A stretch of DNA of 64,000 nt from positions 100,805 through 164,804 of the forward strand of contig JAKSTM010000002.1 in assembly GCA_024402565.1 (NCBI GenBank), written 5' to 3'. The notes beneath the pieces were generated by a model. That model was not told where the DNA came from and did no database searches. It saw only the letters and a list, made by a program, of their open reading frames with translations. Each line of letters starts with the position of its first letter. Within the stretch, counting starts at the first letter, position 1. The position numbers and the translations under genes are program-made. The stretch is from Treponema sp. (lineage in GTDB: Bacteria; Spirochaetota; Spirochaetia; Treponematales; Treponemataceae). Below, one piece after another: positions 26,601-32,715 of this stretch.

Positions 26601-28281
26601 AGAAATCGCACAAACAGTTTCTGAACTTAATGCCGAAGGTGCTGCCCTTGCTCTTAAGACTGATGAAATCAGTGTTTCAAGACTTCAGGAAATTGCTTCT
26701 GTTACAACAGATTTAAATGTGAAACTTACAGGAACCCTTAGTGATATTTCAAAAGCAGGCATTTCATCATATCCAAAATTCGATGCAAACACTTTGGATA
26801 GAAATAATACAGAATATCTTTTCTATAAACCTGTTCTTTTCCGTCAGGGAACAAGCCAGAATTATGTACATGGAGTAATCCTTCTTCAGATTTCTACACA
26901 GAATCTTGTAGATGAAGCAAATGCTTCCAGAAATACAGTATTCTTTATCGCAGGTGCAGTAGCATTCCTGGCAGTTTTGATTGGTGCGTTCCTTTCTTTT
27001 GTTTTAGCTTCTATTATAATCAAGCCAATTAAAAAACTTGCCGCTTATGTTCAGGTTATCGGAGATACAAAGGATAAGGCTAAACTTAAAGGAAAAGATT
27101 TTAAGGTAACATCGAAAGATGAAATCGGGCAGCTTGGTGAAGTGATAAATAACATGACCGGTCAGCTGGTAAAAGCCGCAGAAGATGAAAAACTCTCCCT
27201 TGACGGTAAAGCGGTTCAGCAGGCATTCCTTCCTCTTTTGCCAGGTCACCATAAGACTCAGACAATTGCTGAATTAAAAGAATCAAACCTTGAATGTTTC
27301 GGATATTACGAAGGTGCATCAGGAGTTTCTGGTGACTATTTTGACTATAGAAAACTTGATGACCGTTGGTTTGCAATCATTAAATGTGATGCTTCAGGAC
27401 ACGGAGTTCCTGCGGCACTTATTATGACTGTTGTTGCAACCCACTTCCGTGAATATTTTAATAACTGGAGTTATTCTCGTGAAGGAATAAAACTTAATGT
27501 TCTGGTAACAAAAATAAACGACGCCCTGGAATCACTTGGACTTAAAGGAAAATTTGCTGCCATGATTATCTGTCTGTTTGATACAAAAACAGGTGATGTT
27601 TTCATGTGTAATGCAGGAGATAATATTGTTCACATTTATGACAAAGACCAGAAAAAGCAGAAAGTAATTACTCTTTCTGAAACTCCTGCGGCAGGTCCAC
27701 TTCCTTCATTCATGGTTGATATGAAGGGCGGATTCAAAGTAGAAAAAACGAATTTGAAAAAAGGTGATGTTCTCTTCCTTTATACTGACGGTATTGAAGA
27801 ATCAACAAGACTTTGCCGCCGTTCTGATTTCAGTGTAATCGTTGATGAACTGACAGATCAGAATGGAAACCTTACTAACGAAGAACGAAAAGAGTTGATG
27901 GAGCCGGAAAGAGTTCAGGCAGTTATTGAAGCGGTATTTGCAAAAGAAAAGTTTGTTCTTGAGAAGAAGGATAATCCTGTGTTTGGTGAAAAACTGGAAT
28001 TTGACTTTACTTCTTGCAAAGGAACTCTGGCGGAAGTAATTCTTGCTTTGGCATCTGTAGAAAAAGTATTCCGTCTTTACAAAACTCCGTCTGCTAACGA
28101 AAATGACACAGTCACTGTTGATAAGAAAATTGATGCGTTCTTAAAAGAACATTTCAGTCTTTACAATCATTACTGTGGCAATATTCTGGAAACAGATGAA
28201 GAAAACTATCTGGAATATACAAATGTTGCCGAAGATGAACAGCTTGACGACCTTACTTTGCTGGCCGTTCGTCGTGTCTGA
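23674..28281 (+). CDS. Transmembrane sensor with HAMP and SpoIIE-type PP2C phosphatase domain
   Basis: Predicted signalling Ser/Thr phosphatase of 1,535 residues. A signal peptide is followed by ~370 residues resembling a BNR/sialidase-like propeller (repeated DGRNWSN, DGNTWST and similar Asp-box phrases), then Ig-like strands (~390-760). TM helices lie at ~767-788 and ~835-857, a periplasmic sensor segment runs to ~1085, TM3 is at ~1089-1117 and HAMP at ~1117-1172. The PP2C domain has GVSGDYFDY (~1219), CDASGHGVPAAL (~1238) and LYTDGIEES (~1369), retaining metal-binding Asp residues. Such enzymes usually reverse anti-sigma antagonist phosphorylation; no partner kinase is in the window. AAGG precedes the ATG, 1 nt after the TPR gene. 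Confidence 0.88.
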   Translation: MKKLGLTKIFAAIFIFLACSSFSYAEEFYWENPEVISKNDSRFPKSVTNEKESCIIWQEIDKKSHQIRLSASYYSKIGKSVDFERFSDPVKYSGEIPDIYSAVMKADGTVFVALLSGTHEVTVYKLTSDGNVETNVISKQEKFLAAPRLYITSRNSLMLFCSSSENESFGIVYSESRDGRNWSNFYSFGPSENYSNPFVPSLVSCRGGDLVVFQAQLITSSRISYQLYGTFSSDGNTWSTPFILTDQKTIPASDSRVYTNFQNQQPFLFNYKNETYIVWERTFYLSENANLWIQKITPDGVVAGTSEQITMNGNASRAQLFNYNGQLSMVWFDTRSGVERVYFAQKNGMYWDESSLSSGRNSSLFAFPVLTENGKQLSFVWQQTSKSSGSIILLKPDTSAPKPVINPLSFKEGHHSTNKNVKIKVVMPEDSSGIAGFSYSWSQDETVEPEYIMTNLSGQNTINLKADTDGDWYFRARVFDYAGNISESSRVVYNLDITPPVKPEITFYDLDKYFIPKTNALSVGFSGNEQDSDLAGYTYSFDYISALPKKLVDNPRHPISLSEEEIADELLRLEEKYADLIQKGRKVPNKVMTQKKSVNFSARANGIYLITIAAIDEVGNVSETASKLLVLNKFVPRTYILSAKSSVNELGEVTLTVTGGGFTYDGNISSIYIDRDGIEPYDMTLTRGTGQFQVMSDNKISGIKLGNNLDEGTYHIGLVHTDRGLYMSKAIVRIEQNGTIKIEPDVKFVPDWKVVDETYKYSINTNYLLLAAIILLSLGILVFAFQGFIQTARESVLVRKEVTALITGGLMPAEKKMKSDALKKKGISIKIKLMGFTSALVFAVVSLVAVPLGYIMTTMQERTLGRGLQQRVEVLLESLSSGAKAYMPANNILELSYLPGQAESMDEARFATIIGESENAEKAGMNYVWATNDAAISEKIDTEIINFGVSRNIEPIVEEITKQCIALNEEAVKSVGEIAQTVSELNAEGAALALKTDEISVSRLQEIASVTTDLNVKLTGTLSDISKAGISSYPKFDANTLDRNNTEYLFYKPVLFRQGTSQNYVHGVILLQISTQNLVDEANASRNTVFFIAGAVAFLAVLIGAFLSFVLASIIIKPIKKLAAYVQVIGDTKDKAKLKGKDFKVTSKDEIGQLGEVINNMTGQLVKAAEDEKLSLDGKAVQQAFLPLLPGHHKTQTIAELKESNLECFGYYEGASGVSGDYFDYRKLDDRWFAIIKCDASGHGVPAALIMTVVATHFREYFNNWSYSREGIKLNVLVTKINDALESLGLKGKFAAMIICLFDTKTGDVFMCNAGDNIVHIYDKDQKKQKVITLSETPAAGPLPSFMVDMKGGFKVEKTNLKKGDVLFLYTDGIEESTRLCRRSDFSVIVDELTDQNGNLTNEERKELMEPERVQAVIEAVFAKEKFVLEKKDNPVFGEKLEFDFTSCKGTLAEVILALASVEKVFRLYKTPSANENDTVTVDKKIDAFLKEHFSLYNHYCGNILETDEENYLEYTNVAEDEQLDDLTLLAVRRV

Positions 28282-28298
28282 TTAATTTTTGAAGAACG

Positions 28299-28321
28299 GT
28301 GGTTGAGCTTGTCGAAACCAC
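28299..28321. repeat. Small palindrome with constant loop (copy 1)
   Basis: Arms GTGGTT (28299-28304) and AACCAC (28316-28321) flank a loop containing GAGCTTGTCGA. The same loop recurs at 45241, 45283 and, inverted, 45347, with different but complementary arms. It lies just after the phosphatase gene. Confidence 0.6.
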
Positions 28322-28366
28322 TGAGTCTTTCGTTTCTATATAATTCCACAATCCTCATTTTTTTAA

Positions 28367-28372
28367 TATAAT
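28367..28372 (+). promoter_or_regulatory. -10 box of mnmG, possible leaderless start
   Basis: TATAAT ends 8 nt before the ATG at 28381. Initiation at the usual distance would fall on or next to the start codon, and no ribosome-binding site is visible. The -35 match (TTCCAC at 28344) is weak. Confidence 0.5.
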
Positions 28373-28380
28373 CTTCCATT

Positions 28381-30432
28381 ATGTCTGGCTTTTATGATTT
28401 TTATGATGTAGCCGTTGTTGGCGGCGGACACGCAGGTGTTGAAGCAGCTCTTGCTTCTGCACGTATGGGACTCAAAACAGTTCTTATTACTCAGACTCCT
28501 GATGCCATCGGGCGCATGAGCTGTAATCCTTCTATTGGTGGAATTGCAAAAGGAAACATTGTTCGCGAAATTGACGCACTGGGCGGTGAAATGGCAAAGA
28601 TTATTGACCGTTCCATGATTCAGTTCCGTCTTTTAAACAAAAGCCGCGGACCTGCAGTTCAGGCACCAAGAAGTCAGGCAGATAAAATCACTTATTCCAT
28701 GATTGCCAGAAAAACCTGCGAAACAACAGAAAATCTGTTTACACTCATGGATACAGTTACAGACATCCTTACAACAGAAAGTGAAACTCCTCTTCCTCCG
28801 GGCTCAGACTCGGCAGCAGAAAAGGGGACAATTCCAGGCGAAAGCCGCCATGAAGGCGTTACCAGAGCGGCAAAAAGCGGAATGCGTCAGAAGGTAATCG
28901 GAATCGTAACAGAACGCGGCCGCGTAATTCCGGTGCGTTCAATCGTTCTTACAACAGGTACATTCCTTGGCGGCCGTATCTTTATCGGTGAATACGATGC
29001 TCCTTGCGGCCGCGTTGGTGAAGCTGCCGCCTTCGGACTTACAGAAAGTCTTCATCGTCTTGGTTTTACAACAGGACGCCTTAAGACAGGAACTCCTCCA
29101 CGCATTCTTAAACGCACAATTGATTTTGACAAGCTTGAAGAAAACAACGGAGATGACGAAGTTATTCCTTTCAGTTTCAGCACTGAAAAAGTTGACCGTC
29201 CGCTGGTTCCTTGTCACGTTGTTTATACAAATGAAAAAACACACGAGATTATCCGTGCAAATATCGGGCGTTCGCCACTTTATTCAGGAAAAATCAGTGG
29301 AATCGGTCCGCGCTATTGTCCTTCTATTGAAGACAAAGTTATGCGCTTTACAGAACGCGACCGCCATCAGATTTTCGTAGAACCGGAAGGTCTTGAAACA
29401 GACGAAATGTACCTGAACGGACTTTCATCAAGTCTTCCTGAATGTGTTCAGGACGCTTTCCTTCACACAATGGTAGGTTTTGAACATGCAGTTCAGAGCC
29501 GTCCGGGCTACGCCGTTGAATATGACTATGTTGAACCGACACAGCTTTTTGCTTCTCTTGAAACAAAGCGCGTAGCAGGACTTTTCAATGCCGGTCAGAT
29601 TAATGGAACTTCAGGTTACGAAGAAGCCGCAGGGCAGGGCCTTGTTGCCGGAATCAACGCAGGACTTTACGCAAGAAGCCACAAAGCACTTTGCGGAGAC
29701 CTTGCAAAAATCCCTGACACAATGAACGGCGTTCCTGTTTCCATGGAACCTGGCGCATTTATGCCAAAAGCCCGTATGACAGCCCAGGAGTTGGATCAGT
29801 TTACTGAAATCAGCCAGCGACTTACAGACGGACTTTGTGAATATCTTGAAAAAGATGTGTTCAAATCAACTACTCACAAAATCCCTGAATATGAACCTCT
29901 TATTCTTGGCCGCGATGAAGCATATATCGGTGTTTTGATTGATGACCTTGTTACTCTTGGAACAAAAGAACCTTACCGTATGTTTACAGCCCGTGCCGAA
30001 TATCGCCTTAAACTGCGCCACGACACCTGTGACAAGCGCCTTACAAAGTACGGTCACAGAGTAGGACTTAAATCAGATGCCGAACTTTCTGCCGTAGAAG
30101 AAAAATACGCCCGTCTTTCAGAACTGGAAGCCATGATTCTGAAAAAGCCTGATATGGAAAATCCGGGTTATCCTGAAAAAGAATGGGAAGCCGCAAAAAT
30201 CGAGGCAAAGTACAAGTATTACATCGAAAAGCAGGATAAGCGCGTAGAAAAAATGCATAAAATGGAAAATACACGCATTCCGCTGGACTTTGATTACGGG
30301 GCAATTCCGTCTTTAAGTGCTGAAAGCCGTCTGAAGCTTGAAACTGTCCGCCCTCTGACCCTTGGTCAGGCAAACCGCATTTCCGGTATCCGCAACAGCG
30401 ACATTATGCTTCTTATGGTATACCTAAAGTAG
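28381..30432 (+). CDS. mnmG: tRNA uridine-5-carboxymethylaminomethyl modification enzyme MnmG (GidA)
   Basis: FAD-dependent partner of MnmE that modifies U34 of several tRNAs. The Rossmann motif VAVVGGGHAGVEAALASARMG opens the protein; SCNPSIGGIAKG, TGTFLGG, GRLKTGTPPRI and YDYVEPTQLFASLETK are family hallmarks. The C-terminal helical domain includes SRLKLETVRPLTLGQANRISG. At 683 residues it is ~50 longer than usual, largely because residues ~131-168 carry a Pro/Gly/Ser/charged insertion between VTDIL and KVIGIVTERGR, where most MnmGs have a short beta-hairpin. No Shine-Dalgarno precedes the ATG; a -10 box 8 nt upstream suggests a leaderless mRNA. No terminator is evident after it. Confidence 0.95.
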   Translation: MSGFYDFYDVAVVGGGHAGVEAALASARMGLKTVLITQTPDAIGRMSCNPSIGGIAKGNIVREIDALGGEMAKIIDRSMIQFRLLNKSRGPAVQAPRSQADKITYSMIARKTCETTENLFTLMDTVTDILTTESETPLPPGSDSAAEKGTIPGESRHEGVTRAAKSGMRQKVIGIVTERGRVIPVRSIVLTTGTFLGGRIFIGEYDAPCGRVGEAAAFGLTESLHRLGFTTGRLKTGTPPRILKRTIDFDKLEENNGDDEVIPFSFSTEKVDRPLVPCHVVYTNEKTHEIIRANIGRSPLYSGKISGIGPRYCPSIEDKVMRFTERDRHQIFVEPEGLETDEMYLNGLSSSLPECVQDAFLHTMVGFEHAVQSRPGYAVEYDYVEPTQLFASLETKRVAGLFNAGQINGTSGYEEAAGQGLVAGINAGLYARSHKALCGDLAKIPDTMNGVPVSMEPGAFMPKARMTAQELDQFTEISQRLTDGLCEYLEKDVFKSTTHKIPEYEPLILGRDEAYIGVLIDDLVTLGTKEPYRMFTARAEYRLKLRHDTCDKRLTKYGHRVGLKSDAELSAVEEKYARLSELEAMILKKPDMENPGYPEKEWEAAKIEAKYKYYIEKQDKRVEKMHKMENTRIPLDFDYGAIPSLSAESRLKLETVRPLTLGQANRISGIRNSDIMLLMVYLK

Positions 30433-30537
30433 AAAAATCTTCTATTTATTTAAAGTTATACTCCCATTCACAAAATGGTGATGCAGGGCATTTGATGCGT
30501 GAAAAAAAGCAAAAACTCTATTTTCTCTAAAAAATTA

Positions 30538-30566
30538 TTGTTAAATCCTACTTAGTGATATATAAT
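30538..30566 (+). promoter_or_regulatory. cheR promoter, possible leaderless start
   Basis: TTGTTA (30538-30543), a 17-bp spacer and TATAAT (30561-30566) form a good sigma-70-type promoter. Only 7 nt separate the -10 from the ATG at 30574, so the transcript probably starts at or beside the start codon. No ribosome-binding site is present. Confidence 0.65.
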
Positions 30567-30573
30567 AAACGTT

Positions 30574-31392
30574 ATGATTGACGTTTTATCTGACTCGGAC
30601 TTTGAAACATTCCGTAAACTCATTTACGATGAAAGTGGTATTACATTCTCCGCAACAAACAGATCTATTTTGGATAGCCGCATCAAAGAGCTTCTCCACA
30701 GAAAGAATCTTGCTTCTCCAATGGATTACTACAAGATTATTACATCTGATAAAGAAGAAATGAAAATCATGCTGGATTCTGTAACAACAAATCTGACACG
30801 TTTTTTCAGAAATCAGCCACATTTTGATGCTTTTGTAAATTATGTTATTCCGCATGTAATGGAAAATAAAAAGAACAGTATGGATAAGACAATCCGTATC
30901 TGGAGTGCCGGCTGTTCAACAGGTGAAGAACCTTTCACAATTGCCATGCTCATGAAGGAAATCTGTAAGCCTCCATTCGATTTTAAGATTACTGCCAGTG
31001 ATATTTCTCTTAAATCATTAATGGTAGGACAGCAGGGATTCTACGGCAACAATAAAGTTGACGGTATTCCTCCAAATTACCTGGCCAAATATTTTACACA
31101 GGTAGAAGGCGGATATCAGATCAAAAAAGAAATCCTTGATACCGTACATTTCGACTACCATAACTTGAAAAACGATTCCGGGGCACGTAATCTTGATGTT
31201 ATTTTCTGTCGCAACGTTCTCATTTATTTCGATGAACCGGCACAGAAAGCAGTAATTGATCGCTTCTGGAATTCTATGGCCGCACAGTCTTATCTGTTTA
31301 TCGGGCATTCAGAGTCACTTTTTGGTATGAAAACAAACTTTGAATTCTTAAAAACCGACTGGGCTTGTTTGTATCAGAAAACTCAAAAATAA
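30574..31392 (+). CDS. cheR: Chemotaxis protein methyltransferase CheR
   Basis: SAM-dependent enzyme that methylates glutamates on chemoreceptors during adaptation. The N-terminal helical domain includes LRKLIYDESG-like FRKLIYDESGITFS and SVTTNLTRFFRNQPHF. The SAM fold follows with IWSAGCSTGEEPFTIAM (~109), ITASDIS and DVIFCRNVLIYF, all standard CheR motifs. Length of 272 residues is typical. cheB follows after ~50 nt, completing an adaptation pair. Its likely substrate class is represented in this window by the methyl-accepting protein at 45523. The start codon is supported by alignment of MIDVLSDSDFETF to the family N terminus. Confidence 0.95.
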   Translation: MIDVLSDSDFETFRKLIYDESGITFSATNRSILDSRIKELLHRKNLASPMDYYKIITSDKEEMKIMLDSVTTNLTRFFRNQPHFDAFVNYVIPHVMENKKNSMDKTIRIWSAGCSTGEEPFTIAMLMKEICKPPFDFKITASDISLKSLMVGQQGFYGNNKVDGIPPNYLAKYFTQVEGGYQIKKEILDTVHFDYHNLKNDSGARNLDVIFCRNVLIYFDEPAQKAVIDRFWNSMAAQSYLFIGHSESLFGMKTNFEFLKTDWACLYQKTQK

Positions 31393-31443
31393 GACGATTT
31401 TTGCAAGAGATACTTGAATAAGAGATACTAGAGTAAGGAATAC

Positions 31444-32694
31444 GTGAAAATGGAAAATATTTCTGTTGCTATTTGCGATGATTCAGCTTTGATGAGAAAC
31501 CTTATCGGTAGAATAGTTGAAGGAACCGAAGGTCTCGAAATATGTTTTAAAGCACAGAATGGTCAGGACCTTCTGGATAAACTTTCATCTGAACCAAAAC
31601 GTCCTGATGTAATTCTTCTTGATATTGAAATGCCTGTAATGACGGGAGTTCAGTTTCTTCAGGAAAGAAGAAGCCGCGGTATAAATATTCCTGTTATTGT
31701 TATTTCCAGTATTGCAACCGAAGGTGCTGCAGTTACTATGCAGTGTCTTTCTTTGGGTGCCAGTGACTTTGTTACAAAACCAGGCGGAACTTCTGTATCA
31801 CTAAAAATTGGTGATGTTTCCCGTGACATTGTAGAAAATATTGCTTCTTATGGTGGACGTTATGCACGTCGTCATGGAAAGCAGGTATTTGATCCTGAAT
31901 TTTTTGACCAGCAGTTAAAACTCAAAGAAGCTGAAAAATTTGTTCAGGAGAAAAAAGGTTCTGAATCGGGACAGACTTCACAGCCGGCTTCTCTTTTAAA
32001 TCATGCAAATTCTGTTTCTTCAGGAACCTCTTCGGCTTCATTTGCTTCACGCTGGACTCCTTCAAAACCAAAAGAGAAAGCAGAAATTAAAGCCGTACGT
32101 GAAGGCGGAAAAATCGAAATTATTGCCATCGGTATTTCTACAGGTGGACCAAATGCCCTGCGTGATGTTTTCAAGGCAATCGATAAAGAACTTAAGCAGC
32201 CTATACTGGTTGTTCAGCATATGCCGGCAGGATTCACAAAAGAATTCGCTGCCAGTTTGAATTCTATCTGTCCTCTTACAGTTACCGAAGCTGTGGACGA
32301 AGATCCAATTCTTAGCGGACATATTTATATTGCGCCGGGAAACAAGCATATTTTAGTTGAACGCCGACCAACTGGTAATGTAATTCGTCTTTCAGATGCA
32401 GAACAGAGAAACGGTCACAGACCTTCAGCCGATGTGCTTTTCGAAAGTGTTGCAAAGATTTACCAGAATCGTGCCCTGGGTGTAATTATGACCGGTATGG
32501 GCCGTGATGGTGCTGCTGAAATAACAGAAATGAGAAAGCAGGGGGCATGGACTTTGGGACAGGATCAGGATTCTGCCATCGTTTATGGAATGCCTCGTGT
32601 TGCCTGGGAACTTGGAGGTGTACAGAAACAGGTTCCTCTCCAGAATATGGCAGCAGAAATCAGTACTTTGGCAAAGGAACATTTAAATAATTAG
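31444..32694 (+). CDS. cheB: Chemotaxis response regulator protein-glutamate methylesterase CheB
   Basis: Removes receptor methyl groups and deamidates receptor glutamines when phosphorylated by CheA. The receiver domain has VAICDDSALMR, phospho-acceptor Asp60 in VILLDIEMPVMTG, and the SSIATEGAA region. After a Ser/Lys-rich linker (~165-220) comes the esterase with AIGISTGGPNALR (Ser232), VVQHMPAGFT (His) and MTGMGRDGA (Asp), giving the Ser-His-Asp triad. Length is 416 residues, slightly long because of the linker. GTG 31444 and ATG 31450 are both possible starts; AAGGA lies 4 and 10 nt before them. It pairs with cheR upstream. Confidence 0.95.
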   Translation: MKMENISVAICDDSALMRNLIGRIVEGTEGLEICFKAQNGQDLLDKLSSEPKRPDVILLDIEMPVMTGVQFLQERRSRGINIPVIVISSIATEGAAVTMQCLSLGASDFVTKPGGTSVSLKIGDVSRDIVENIASYGGRYARRHGKQVFDPEFFDQQLKLKEAEKFVQEKKGSESGQTSQPASLLNHANSVSSGTSSASFASRWTPSKPKEKAEIKAVREGGKIEIIAIGISTGGPNALRDVFKAIDKELKQPILVVQHMPAGFTKEFAASLNSICPLTVTEAVDEDPILSGHIYIAPGNKHILVERRPTGNVIRLSDAEQRNGHRPSADVLFESVAKIYQNRALGVIMTGMGRDGAAEITEMRKQGAWTLGQDQDSAIVYGMPRVAWELGGVQKQVPLQNMAAEISTLAKEHLNN

Positions 32695-32715
32695 AAATAC
32701 AATTAAATAGGTTTG

